50,627 nucleotides of DNA, taken from Candidatus Poribacteria bacterium. GTDB taxonomy: Bacteria; Poribacteria; WGA-4E; PCPOR2b. A program made the translations under genes and the position numbers. This document shows, one piece after another, positions 1 through 10,300 of this stretch. Under the pieces are notes generated by a model. It was given only the letters and a program-made list of their open reading frames with translations, was not told where the DNA came from and searched no databases. The stretch is from contig JAJDUM010000011.1 of NCBI GenBank assembly GCA_022826645.1, forward strand, positions 1 through 50,627, given 5' to 3'. The number at the start of each line of letters is the position of its first letter. The first letter of the stretch is position 1.

Positions 1-64
1 CGACTTTCTGCTTGAACGATTGACTATATCTCTTGAAGATACGATTTGCCAATGGATCAGACAT
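1..64 (-). CDS. Probable transposase N-terminus (partial, runs off left edge)
   Basis: Only the first 21 codons are in the window. The ATG at 64 is preceded by an AGGAG ribosome binding site with good spacing. The visible residues include RYSQSFKQKV, which resembles the opening of IS3/IS630-type transposase helix-turn-helix proteins. That resemblance is from memory and rests on few residues. The rest of the gene lies to the left of the window, so intactness and family cannot be judged. Confidence 0.45.
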   Translation of the reverse strand, partial: MSDPLANRIFKRYSQSFKQKV

Positions 65-177
65 CTGAATGCTCCTTTCTACATCTATAATAGTGTAGTA
101 ATCAAGAGCTATTCATGTAAAGCTTATTTAGGACGGGTCAGTTCCGATTTTACGCATTACGTATTACGTACTGTTTT
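65..177. other. AT-rich intergenic gap with dispersed-repeat fragment
   Basis: This gap lies between the leftward transposase start and the end of the polyprenyl synthetase gene. Around 150-171 it has tandem ACGCATTACGTATTACG units, related to the ACGTGAAACGTGAA dispersed repeat found elsewhere in the window. No gene is supported here; a short plus-strand frame across it (20-202) has no ribosome binding site and no recognisable sequence. Confidence 0.4.
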
Positions 178-1164
178 TTACCAATTTCTGGATACACCGT
201 AGTCCGCAAGCTGTGCAAGGGCATTTCTCGCAGGTGTTTCAGGGAGCACGTTCAAAGCAGATTTCGCGTGGTTGGCATACTCTTGAGCGACCCCACGGCA
301 ATGTGCTTGAATCTGATACCGCTCAAGTAGGGATTCGATCCATTCGATTGCCCCAGCGTCATCCATTTGCAGACTAAAAAGCCGTTCGAGTTCTGTTCGC
401 TCTTCGGGCGCACTGACTTCGCGTGCATAGATCATCGGAAATGTCAGTTTTCCGTCACGCAGATCGTTAAATGGTTCCTTACCCAGTGTTTCTCCATCTG
501 CCACAAGGTCGAGCAGATCGTCGATGATCTGAAATGCTGCACCGATAGCTTCTCCATATTCTGTTAGAGCTTGAAGGGCTTGAGAATCCTGCGTTCCAAG
601 TACCGCTCCCATGGCACACGATGCGGTGATGAGTTTGCCGGTTTTCAGATCGATGATTTTTAGATAATCGTCCTGCGAAATAGTGAAATCGCCATTTTTG
701 TAGGCGTGGATGACTTCCCCCTCACACATCGAGTGTGTGGCATCGGAGAGGAGTGCCATCGCGAGATCATCAGAACGTCGGTTGACTAACATCGAAAGCA
801 CGCGGGCATGGAGATAGTCCCCAACGAGCACCGCCACTTTGTTGCCCCATTTAGAGTGTAATGTTTCACGGCCCCGGCGGATGGGGGCTTCGTCAAGGAC
901 ATCATCGTGGACAAGCGATGCAACATGGATTAGCTCGACGGTTGCTGCAAGCGTATGGGCATCTTCACCTTCGTATCCACATGCTTTTGCGGATAACAGC
1001 AGCAGGATTGGGCGTAGCCGCTTCCCACCGCCTTCGACTACATGCTGGACAGCGAGATCGACGAAATCGTAATGGCTCGTCGTTTTCTCGCTGAGTTTTT
1101 TTTCAACGGCTTGTAAATCGCCTGTAATGAAATGGCAAATTTCGCTAAGACTTAGTGTTGACAT
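178..1164 (-). CDS. Long-chain polyprenyl diphosphate synthase
   Basis: This 328-residue protein is a trans-isoprenyl diphosphate synthase that extends allylic diphosphates with isopentenyl diphosphate, most likely to make the quinone side chain. The two Mg-binding aspartate motifs are visible: DDVLD at residues 87-91 and DDLLD at 215-219, with the GGGKRLRP substrate motif near residue 45. The residue five before the first motif is small (Ala), which fits a long-chain product such as hepta- or octaprenyl diphosphate. It is the last gene of the rex-hemB-hemL run. The gap to hemL is about 100 bp and holds a dispersed repeat that reaches nearly to the ATG. I see no clear Shine-Dalgarno sequence, so the start is less certain than the function. 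Chain length cannot be fixed from sequence alone. Confidence 0.92.
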   Translation of the reverse strand: MSTLSLSEICHFITGDLQAVEKKLSEKTTSHYDFVDLAVQHVVEGGGKRLRPILLLLSAKACGYEGEDAHTLAATVELIHVASLVHDDVLDEAPIRRGRETLHSKWGNKVAVLVGDYLHARVLSMLVNRRSDDLAMALLSDATHSMCEGEVIHAYKNGDFTISQDDYLKIIDLKTGKLITASCAMGAVLGTQDSQALQALTEYGEAIGAAFQIIDDLLDLVADGETLGKEPFNDLRDGKLTFPMIYAREVSAPEERTELERLFSLQMDDAGAIEWIESLLERYQIQAHCRGVAQEYANHAKSALNVLPETPARNALAQLADYGVSRNW

Positions 1165-1266
1165 GGATATGAAACGTGAAACGTGAAACGTGAACGTTGA
1201 TTCTCTCGCTTATAACTTTCACGTTATGCCCCTTTTTGTTTCTCCGTTTATGCTCCCCTCCTTGGG
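1165..1266. repeat. Dispersed ACGTGAA-type tandem repeat
   Basis: At about 1170-1195 the heptamer-like unit GAAACGT is repeated in tandem, and TTTCACGTT follows in inverted orientation near 1217. The same repeat type occurs at 35212-35238 and 47748-47777. It fills the gap between hemL and the polyprenyl synthetase gene. Confidence 0.6.
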
Positions 1267-2550
1267 TTAAAGTTTTGAGAATACGTCATCCGCGCCCCGG
1301 ATTGTCTGGTCTATATCTGCGTCGGAATGTGCCAGTGAAACGAAGCCTGTCTCGAACTGCGATGGGGCGACGTAGACCCCTTTCTCAAGCAAGTTCCAGA
1401 AATAAGACGCGTAGCGCTCGGTGTCTGCGGTCTGTACGCCGTCGTAGTCTGTGACTGTTTCGTTCGTGAAGTAGAACATCAACATCGAACCGACGCGGCT
1501 ATGCCAAGCATCAATTCCGTGGCGTGTGGTCGATGCTTGGAGTCCCTCTGCAAGGGCAGCGGCACTCGCCTCAAGTTGATCGTAGACATTGGGCTCGGCC
1601 AGGGCTTTCAGCATCGCGATGCCGGCGGAGACCGCAAGTGGATTTCCCGATAGCGTTCCTGCTTGGTAGACACCGCCGAGTGGGGCGACGTTTTCCATGA
1701 TCTCTTTCTTCCCGCCGTAGGCACCGACCGGCATTCCACCTCCGATAATCTTGCCAAGGCAGGTCATATCGGGGGTAACTCCGTAGAGGGACTGTGCCCC
1801 GCCGTACGCCACGCGGAATCCGGTGATTACTTCATCGAAAATAAGAAGGATGCCGTGTTCGGCGGTAATCTCGCGCAGCTCTTGGAGGTATCCATCATGC
1901 GGCGGGATCACGCCCATATTGCCCGCAATCGGTTCAAGAATCAGGCACGCGATTTGATCGGGGTTCGCTTCAATCGCAGCTCGCACGGCATCAATGTCAT
2001 TGAACGGCACAACAAGGGTGTGACGTGTGAAATCGTCTGGAATGCCCATACATTCAGGAACACTGAAAGTTGCGACCCCGGACCCCGCTTCGGCGAGAAG
2101 TGAGTCAACATGACCGTGATAGCAACCTGCCATTTTGATAACCTTATCGCGTCCGGTGTGTCCACGCGCGACCCGGATTGCGCTCATCGTGGCTTCTGTG
2201 CCGGAGTTGACCAATCGAACAATCTCGATTGATTGGTAGGCGTTGACAATCAGTTCGGCGAGTTCTATTTCTAACGCTGTTGCTGCCCCGAAGCTGGTGC
2301 CGTTTTCTGCGGCTCCTTGAATTGCCTCAAGGATGGTTGGGTGTGCGTGCCCAAAAATTAGTGGTCCCCATGACGCCAAGTAATCGATATATTCATTGCC
2401 ATCGATATCGTAGACTTTTGAGCCTTTGCCACGTTGGATAAAGAGGGGACTGCCACCAACCTTGTTAAAGTTTCTTACCGGGCTATTAACGCCACCGGGA
2501 ATAAATTGTTGTGCTTTTTGCCATGCTGCCAAAGATTTGGCGTTATTCAA
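1267..2550 (-). CDS. hemL: Glutamate-1-semialdehyde 2,1-aminomutase
   Basis: HemL converts glutamate-1-semialdehyde to 5-aminolevulinate, the last step of the C5 route to tetrapyrroles, using pyridoxal phosphate. The 427-residue length is normal for the family. The PLP lysine is K267 in CLGKIIGGGMPVG, and the cofactor aspartate lies in LLIFDEVITGFR near residue 239. The start is a TTG at 2550 with GGGAGA nine bases upstream. The gene follows hemB directly, about 20 bp away on the same strand, which gives two consecutive steps of heme synthesis in one operon. A second, more divergent class III aminotransferase of this superfamily is at 40934-42274, but this copy carries the canonical HemL features. 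Confidence 0.95.
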   Translation of the reverse strand: MNNAKSLAAWQKAQQFIPGGVNSPVRNFNKVGGSPLFIQRGKGSKVYDIDGNEYIDYLASWGPLIFGHAHPTILEAIQGAAENGTSFGAATALEIELAELIVNAYQSIEIVRLVNSGTEATMSAIRVARGHTGRDKVIKMAGCYHGHVDSLLAEAGSGVATFSVPECMGIPDDFTRHTLVVPFNDIDAVRAAIEANPDQIACLILEPIAGNMGVIPPHDGYLQELREITAEHGILLIFDEVITGFRVAYGGAQSLYGVTPDMTCLGKIIGGGMPVGAYGGKKEIMENVAPLGGVYQAGTLSGNPLAVSAGIAMLKALAEPNVYDQLEASAAALAEGLQASTTRHGIDAWHSRVGSMLMFYFTNETVTDYDGVQTADTERYASYFWNLLEKGVYVAPSQFETGFVSLAHSDADIDQTIRGADDVFSKL

Positions 2551-2569
2551 TGTGTTTTCTCCCTTTCAT

Positions 2570-3547
2570 CTACTCTGAAAGCCACTCCACAACCGATTTT
2601 GCGAAGTAGGTCAAAATTATATCTGCGCCTGCACGCTTAATGCTGGTAAGCACCTCAAGTGCAACCCGCTCTTCGTCGATCCAGCCGTTTTGTCCAGCGG
2701 CCTTGATCATGGAGTATTCGCCGCTCACGTTATACGCGGCGACAGGCACCTGAAAATGCGTTTTTACCTGACTGATTACGTCAAGATAGGATAGCGCCGG
2801 CTTAACCATCAGAATATCCGCCCCTTCCTTGATATCCAGTGCAACCTCCCGTAACGCTTCTTCCAGATTCGGTGGGTCCATCTGATACGCACGTCTATCG
2901 CCAAACTGTGGAGCGGATTCTGCTGCCTCCCGGAAGGGACCGTAAAACGCGGACGCATATTTTGCGGAATACGCCATGATAGGGGTTTGATCGTATCCGT
3001 TTTCGTCCAATGCCTCACGGATGGCGCCGACCCGTCCATCCATCATGTCGGATGGAGCGATGACATCTGCGCCAGCGCGGGCGTGAGATAGACTTTCTTT
3101 AATCAGCAGCTCCAACGTCGGATCGTTTAATACCTCTCCCTCATGAATGACACCGCAGTGTCCGTGGTCCGTATATTCGCAGAGGCAAACGTCTGTCATT
3201 ACGAGCAGTTCGGGGACTGCATCCTTGATGGCTCGCACGGCCCGCTGGATAATACCATCGTCGGCATAGGCTTCGGAACCGACTGAATCTTTGGATTCTG
3301 GGATCCCGAATAAGAGTGCCCCCGGAATACGAAGGGCAGCCAGCTCCTTTGCTGCCCTAACGAGTCGATCGACCGAGTATTGGTAGCACCCCGGCATTGA
3401 TGGAATTTCTGATTCAATATCGACGCCGTGGACGACGAACATCGGGTAGATTACGTCATCAATGGAAAGCTGCGTTTCACGAACGAGCCGCCGAAGATTC
3501 TCATTGGCACGAAGCCGTCTCGGACGATAAATCGGAAAATGACTCAT
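2570..3547 (-). CDS. hemB: Delta-aminolevulinic acid dehydratase (porphobilinogen synthase)
   Basis: HemB condenses two 5-aminolevulinate molecules to porphobilinogen. The 325-residue protein is of family length. Visible active-site features are the Schiff-base lysines K196 in YSAKYAS and K249 in MVKPA. The cysteine-rich metal site [13 protein letters not shown] holds C121, C123 and C131, which indicates a zinc-type enzyme. The ATG at 3547 has an AAGGA site upstream. It lies nine bases after the rex stop codon, so rex and hemB are probably cotranscribed and hemL follows. Regulation of heme synthesis by Rex is suggested by this arrangement, but I could not find a clear Rex operator. Confidence 0.96.
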   Translation of the reverse strand: MSHFPIYRPRRLRANENLRRLVRETQLSIDDVIYPMFVVHGVDIESEIPSMPGCYQYSVDRLVRAAKELAALRIPGALLFGIPESKDSVGSEAYADDGIIQRAVRAIKDAVPELLVMTDVCLCEYTDHGHCGVIHEGEVLNDPTLELLIKESLSHARAGADVIAPSDMMDGRVGAIREALDENGYDQTPIMAYSAKYASAFYGPFREAAESAPQFGDRRAYQMDPPNLEEALREVALDIKEGADILMVKPALSYLDVISQVKTHFQVPVAAYNVSGEYSMIKAAGQNGWIDEERVALEVLTSIKRAGADIILTYFAKSVVEWLSE

Positions 3548-3556
3548 AGATAATCC

Positions 3557-4213
3557 TTATGACACTTGATGCTGTAAAAAGTAAGAAAGCCCTTCAAGCT
3601 CTATAGATAAATCCACGTTCCTCAGTTTAATATGGCGTGGAACGGTCAGATGTGCTGGCGCAAAGTTGAGGACTGCTTTGACCCCTGCAGCAACGAGGCA
3701 GTTTAGCGCGTTCTGAGCCGCATGGAGCGGTACGGCAATAATGCCAATTTCGATCTGCTTGGATTGTACGGTTTCGGGAAGTTCCTCGATGTTCTGGATG
3801 ACAAGGTTATTAATGGTTTGATCCCATTTATCCGAATCGTTATCGAATGCGGCGACAATCTCAAAATTGTGCTCCCGCAGTACACGATATCCCAACAGGG
3901 CACTACCCAAGTTGCCGACACCGATGAGGGCAACTTTTCGAGGGACATGGACACCGAGAATCTTATCAACGGCCTCCTTGAGCGCAGCAACCTCATAACC
4001 GATTCCTCGCTTCCCGAATTGCCCAAAATAGGCTAAATCCCTTCGGATTTGGGTTGCTGTAAAATCGGTGCGTTCTGATAGCTCCTTTGAAGACACAACC
4101 GTAACCTCTTCGAGTGCAAGTGTCGCTAAAAGCCGAGAGTACAAAGAGAGACGATTAATGGTGGCTTCGGAGATGTTTTCAATGTTCAGAATAGGCGAAG
4201 CATTTGAGGACAT
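3557..4213 (-). CDS. rex: Redox-sensing transcriptional repressor Rex
   Basis: Rex proteins bind operator DNA when the NADH/NAD+ ratio is low and release it when NADH binds. The N-terminal half is a winged helix that includes ATQIRRDLAYFG. The C-terminal half is a Rossmann fold with the glycine motif GVGNLGSALLGY, and the family end NFAPAHLTVP is present. The open frame reaches back to a TTG at 4228, but I prefer the ATG at 4213, five codons in, which gives 218 residues. It is the first gene of the hemB-hemL-polyprenyl synthetase run, so it probably controls respiration-linked synthesis and itself. No convincing palindromic Rex box was seen in the 100 bp upstream. Confidence 0.92.
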   Translation of the reverse strand: MSSNASPILNIENISEATINRLSLYSRLLATLALEEVTVVSSKELSERTDFTATQIRRDLAYFGQFGKRGIGYEVAALKEAVDKILGVHVPRKVALIGVGNLGSALLGYRVLREHNFEIVAAFDNDSDKWDQTINNLVIQNIEELPETVQSKQIEIGIIAVPLHAAQNALNCLVAAGVKAVLNFAPAHLTVPRHIKLRNVDLSIELEGLSYFLQHQVS

Positions 4214-4336
4214 TTGACCCAACCACAAACTATATAAAAAACCAATACATTATAACCGATCTCCATATAAATCGCAAGAAAAAGCAGGAGGCTTAGAAAT
4301 GAGACAGCAGGTTAGAACTGGAAGTTGATTCAGCGG

Positions 4337-7300
4337 TTAACGCAAAATTGCTAACCGACCGATTTTTTCGATCTTGCGTCCATCTGTTTCAACGATTACT
4401 TTGTAGAAGTAGACACCATTTGCCAAGCGTTCGCTATTCTCATCGCGAGCGTCCCAATCGGTTTCATTGTAGCCCCGTCTCGCTGAGGCGTCCTCAATTG
4501 TCCGGATGAGCCGGCCACTCACAGTATAGATTTTGACTGTAACCTGATCTGGTGCTTGTGCGAGGTTATAGGTAAAAACTGTGTTGGTGCGTATGGGATT
4601 CGGCACGTTTAGCAGGTGTGTGATGGATACGGGTTCCTCAAGATAGAAACGATATATTTGCGATTCGAGTGTGTTTTCACTGGTATCCGTGGCAAGGACT
4701 TGGAGTTGGTATTCGTCATTTGGTAGATTGGGTTCAAAAGCGATCCATGCTTGCGTAGGTTGGGTTACATCGAACTGAAACTCGTAGTAGTCCTCAGAAA
4801 GTGGAAATAGGGAATCGCTTGTTAGACCGAAGGCGAATTGAACGGTGGTTGGATTAATCCCGCTGTCGTCTGCGATCAGAATCTCAAATTTCGGCTGTTC
4901 ACGTATAACTATTCCATCCATCAACATATCATTGTTGAGAAGGATTTCAACGGTTGGCGATTCAAGGTCGGGCTGCTCTGCTACAGAGAAGTTAAAATCA
5001 CGGAATCCATCCTCACCGCCAAACGTATTTCCTGCCAAATCATTTACCTTAACTCTAAATCGGTAGTGACCGATAAACAGCGTTGCCTTATAGCGAATAG
5101 AGGTTGACGTTACCTGCTTGCCTCTAATGTCAAGGTTCTTAATTGTCTCAAATGTCCCTCCATCTTTACTCATCCCTAAGCTGAAACTGTCCATATCCAC
5201 TCCATTTTCGTCCGTCAAGAGGAGCGAGATTTGAGGGCGGGGCGAGATAGTGCTACCGGGGGTGAGGGCTTCGCCATCTATCCACAGTTGGACTTTGGGT
5301 GGCTCCTGGTCTGAACTTCGCATTAGGGCGTAAGTCGAGGGTGCCCTTGTCTTAGTGGTTACGATGCCTACAGTCGTCTTGCTGAACTTGAACTTGTCTC
5401 CAAACTCGAAAGGTGAGTTGTTGGCGGCTTTGAAGCCCCAGTCCGTCGAGGACGAGACACGCACCTCGATTCCGAGGTTGTCGAGGATCAAAGGTTGATT
5501 GATCTGACCCACAGCAGGATTTCCTGCCGTATCGAGAGCCAATTTGTTTCGCGCATTGCGTAGCTCAAAGTGTTCACCATCCCGAAAGAGAATCAGCCAG
5601 TCACCGAGGTCGGGCTGCCCGTCCTTACCAGCAATCTGATCTTTCGTTCTGATGTCCACATGTGCAGAACCTCTACCACGATTGGTGTTCCACAGTCCAG
5701 AAACGCCGGTGCTTCCGTTTGGATTGATATCAGTTTCAAAGGTCAACACATCACCGAATTCAAATGCCAGATTTCTGTCTAACGCGTCTGTTCCCCCAAG
5801 GCGGGGGATCTCTAACTCAATCCCAAATTCCCCGCTCCTGAGGGTTTGACCGATGTGTCCGGTTTGGTCGAGTTCTTCGATCTCACGGTTGCCTTTTCTC
5901 TGCAGGAGGACGCGATACCGGTTTGGATCAAGAAAAAGGATTGCCCACCTTCCCGATGGCGTGAGGCTTGGATTGACGCGAATATAGGAGGGATGTAATT
6001 TTTGGGTGCTTGTGTTTTCGGCTTGTGTGGAGGTTACAAAGTTCTCCGAAACCAGGTTCCCGGTATGATCGCGCAAGACTTCTGAGGGCAGCCGTTTCCA
6101 AGCGTTGATACTCGGTTTCCATTGGTGGATCGCGAGATCGCTTTGTAAGGCGGGGTTAAATTCATCCGCTCCGGGATTCAGTCCCTGATTTGCGTGTAAA
6201 TAATCTTTCAAAGCGTCCATGGCTAAACGGAACTTGAGTGATGCTGGCTTGATCAACCGCTCGGTATCAGAATATAGTTCGATTTGATATGCTCCGATTT
6301 GCGATGTAGGTCGGCGGGGAAGCGGGACAAAACGGAGGTCAGGCTGAGATGAGATAGGCGGTTCGATTGTATTGACGGACAGCGTGGTTTTGGGATTGAA
6401 GACAGCTCCCATTGGGAATGCAACCTCAAATATCCGATCCAAACTGAACGCGGTGAGTTCTTCGTCAGCCTTCAGCGTAAATTCGTTGACTACAAAAGAT
6501 CCGGACCCTTTGTTATCAAACGAGCGGGGTTCATCAAGCTGACCGATAACTCCATCCTCATGGTCGTCGCCGGGCGATTCTGGGTCCGCGAAGACATAGA
6601 TTCGATGAAAGCCGGTGGCCAAAGGTTCAGGGAGAATCAGTGTTGCTTTCGTTTCTTGAAGGTGCGTCTCCCCCGAATGCCACGTATCGGCTCTGACCGA
6701 GACACGTCCAAGTATATCTGCTTCCGGGTCAATCTGGCTGTCCCCATTCCGATCCAGATCCCCGTCTGCGAACCAAACCTCGATAGCGGTATCGATTTTC
6801 TTGCCGCCATCGTTCACCAGTTTGGCGGTCAGTGTATGTGCTTGTTTATCCTTTGAGAACGCGTAGCGGAGGGGAGCGATCGCTGCAGAGGCGATGGCAA
6901 TGTTTGCTCCTTCGGGCACCTTGAGAGATTTCTTCTCGGTTCTGACGGTATGATTGGTGCGATCGGTCACTACGATTTGATACTGTATAGTCTGCCCACC
7001 TTTCGGCAGGGGGATTGCGGTTTGCAGCTTGTACCACCGACCACCGTTCACCGCGGGAGTTGGCGGTGCCGGGTGGGGTATCATTTCGACTGTATGTTCC
7101 TTGGATTCTCCGCTATCACTCCACGCTGCTTTTATCAACTTTAGTCCTGTGGGTCCTTCATTGTCTGCTATTAGTGCCGAAAGGTTTAGTGTATTGATAT
7201 GTGGGTCAAGATCTTCACGGATTTCGAGGATAGCTGGCTGATACGTCCAGAATTCCGCTCCGCCCACCGCTGTCCGCTGATCGTCGAGAGCAAGGAGACG

Positions 7301-10300
7301 AACGATACCGCGCCCGGGGGCGACATTCTCTGGAACGGGGATGCGGATCGCGCCAAAATCACCTTGCCACACTTGGATGCCGTTCTTTTGCTGCTGCAGA
7401 TCGTTAAGTAAATTGTCATCTAAATCGTTGGCGAACAGTGCCAGTGCCGACATCGTCCCAGTGCTGAAATCGGTCGCCTTGCGAAACGCTGCCGTTCCCG
7501 TGGTCGGTGAAGGTTGATACTGCCCGACAGTATTATGGCGGATGATCAGCTCTTTGCTCGGATCGACCGCAACGTTCTCCAACTCGACTTGAATTTTCAA
7601 TTCCGGCACGGCGAGACGCGTTGCTGGATCACCGAAGAGGGTGTACTGTGTGGCGGTAGGGATCCACAGTTGGGGTGCAACCATCATGAACTGCGTTTTT
7701 GCATCGGCGACAATTGCACCGAGAGTTGAAGGTTTAACGGTGAAGATAGAGGTAAAAAGATTTCTATCGAATGCTGCATTGACCGTTGCAAAGGTCAAAC
7801 GGGTTGCGCTCAAGACACCAATAGCACCGGCGCTGCCCATCAGAAATTGTTCGCTTAAACTGCGTTGTCCGAATCGTAGGGGTTGATCAAACTGCCCGTT
7901 GAGACATGTCGTTGTGATGATGAACGGTAGGTGTTCGTTTTGTAGATTCTCTGCGTCCGCAATACGGAGAATACCTTCATCTGCCCACGTTTGAGTGCCG
8001 CCGTGCCCCGAATATTCGACGACGAGGACCCCCTCATCAATTGTCGATATGATAGCTTGGTTGGCCCGTTCCGGACTCTCGATCCGTCGCAGATATACCT
8101 TGCGGGTATCGTAGCCGACGGGAATATACTCCTCAATGAGTTGTTCGCTGTTTCGTTCAAAGATTTCGTCCCCGACGTTGTTTGCCGCGTTATCCGCCAC
8201 CTGCATCAGCCTGCCCTGCCATAAACCGGGTTGATGCTTTGCTTCATAATCGATAATCTTTTTCACCATAGCATCCAACTCGTGCGGCGATTGTACCGGG
8301 AGTCGCCCGATAAACATATCTGGCAGTGGATCGTCGCCGCTGACGGTGACAAAATGGTGATCCATGGCGGTTTCCCCACTCGCTGGTGCCCAACCGTGAA
8401 AGGTCGGTACGTAGATAGGGTGGAGATCATAATCCCTGTTGAGTACCTCCCGATACAACTGGACAATCGCGCTTTTATAGTCATAGTGGGCGTCGCCAAC
8501 TAACAGGACGTATGTAGGCTTAGGGGTACGCCAATGGATGTAGGCGTGGCGTAAAAACTTTTGGATTGCGAGTGGGTTAAAGATTCCGTGATTGAACTGA
8601 TCGTATACCTCCTCGATATCAACGATCGTAACAGATAAGCCCTGTGATCGCCGGAAGGCTGCGAGCGGTTGGATACTATTGATAAAATTGCTGTGAGAAA
8701 TAATGATGTAATCTGCTTGATTAGCAGGGTCCGTGATTACTGACCGCTTGACGGGGATAATATGATCCACCCGAGTATATCGCTCTCGCTCAACCACAAA
8801 ATAACTGGTCGGCGATGTTAGGTTGTCCTCAATGATTAGCTGAAAATTCCCGTCCTTCCGTTCAATCCGACCGTTAGCGAGTTTTGCGACCATACTTCCA
8901 TCGTGAATCTGGTATACATCAACATTGCGATGGCGAAGGTTTGTCACACGGTACTGAACGTGTCCGATTATTCTTGGCTCGGTTTCTGAGTTAAATTCAA
9001 GTACCCCCTCAAACGCTTCAAAGGTGTGCCAATAATCGATTTCAAACCAATCCAGATAAAAGTCAGGTGCGCCTGCCAGTGTGTCATTTCGATCTTCGGC
9101 TATGATCTTCAGAACGTTCGTATCCTCCGGCTTACTAAATCGCGACATTTCGATCTTACGCGGAACTAACGGTCCAGCTTGCTGCCGCCACTCGGCGACT
9201 CCCCCAAGCTGCGCGCCGTTAAACAGAATGCGTGCCTGATGTCTGGCGTTCCGTTTGCGCGATGCACCTTGGAACTTAATCCGAATTTCAGCATTTCGAT
9301 TCACTTGCCCTCTCGGCGCTATATGAGGCAATTGAACCGAGAAATCTTTCTGGTTGAACCTATCGTCCCCTCCACCTGTCAGACTTTCCCAGAAATAGTG
9401 GTCTGCCCCTTCAGATTTCACATCGAGCAGCCGGTCATACTTGCGGTCTTGTTCAAAATGTACGATTTTCTTGAAAGCAAGTGGGGTGGGCGCATTCAGC
9501 GTTTTTGGAGTAGCATCTCTAACAATTACCTGTGAACGACCAACGCCTCCCCAACTCAGCCAATACACGTTAGTATCCGTGAATCTATCCCCGATTGGTG
9601 CACCCCCGTAAAACACAATCGAGTCGTCCCGATTAAATCTACCGTCTGCGTTGTAGTCAAAGACATGAAGACCGACTCGGTGCCCACGATTTTCCATCTT
9701 AAGGGTTTTAAGTTCAATATCCTCGGGGGTGGCACCGACGCGTCTGAGTTCGCTATATTTTATTTGATACATCCCTGCTCGGCTGATCAGAATTTTATAT
9801 CTCTGGGAAGGGGTGTTAGTCTGCTGTGCCGCGGGGGCAGCAGGGACACTCTGGGGCAAGCGTCTCCATGCTTTTGCCTGACTGTAATTCAGTAGTTTTG
9901 CCTGAAAGAGCTGCTCAAAAGCCTGCGATGGTTCTATCACAAAGGGAGGCGCAGCAAATCGGTTTGAATTCCGGTGGGGCTGGGTGGATAAAGGAGTGGC
10001 ATTGAAGTCGATTCGGATCAACAATTCGTGATAGATGTTGAGATGCGATTTAGCGGGGTTATACTGAATAGGCTGGATTTGGAGTCGTGCGATCTGTTGT
10101 CCACGGATGAGTCCAATCGGTTTAACTTCGACAAGTTTGGCCGGGTACGGACGATCCCGCCGGTAAAAGTTCGTGTCAATGATGAGTGTTGGTTGGGGAT
10201 TGGTGAGACTCGATGGTTGAGCGGGAATAATGCGCTCCGTTTGGCGGACTTCAAGACGGGAATCAATCACGGTTGCATATGGTGAGGCATCAATGGGAAT

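Noticed and set aside
20..202. Plus-strand frame of 60 codons at the left edge
   Set aside because: It has no ribosome binding site, overlaps the end of the polyprenyl synthetase gene and the transposase start, and looks like chance sequence.
1663..2103. Long plus-strand frame opposite hemL
   Set aside because: It is an antisense shadow of a well-conserved hemL coding sequence with no start signal.
4214..4336. Rex operator upstream of rex
   Set aside because: No TTGTGAA-N6-TTCACAA-like palindrome was found in the gap.
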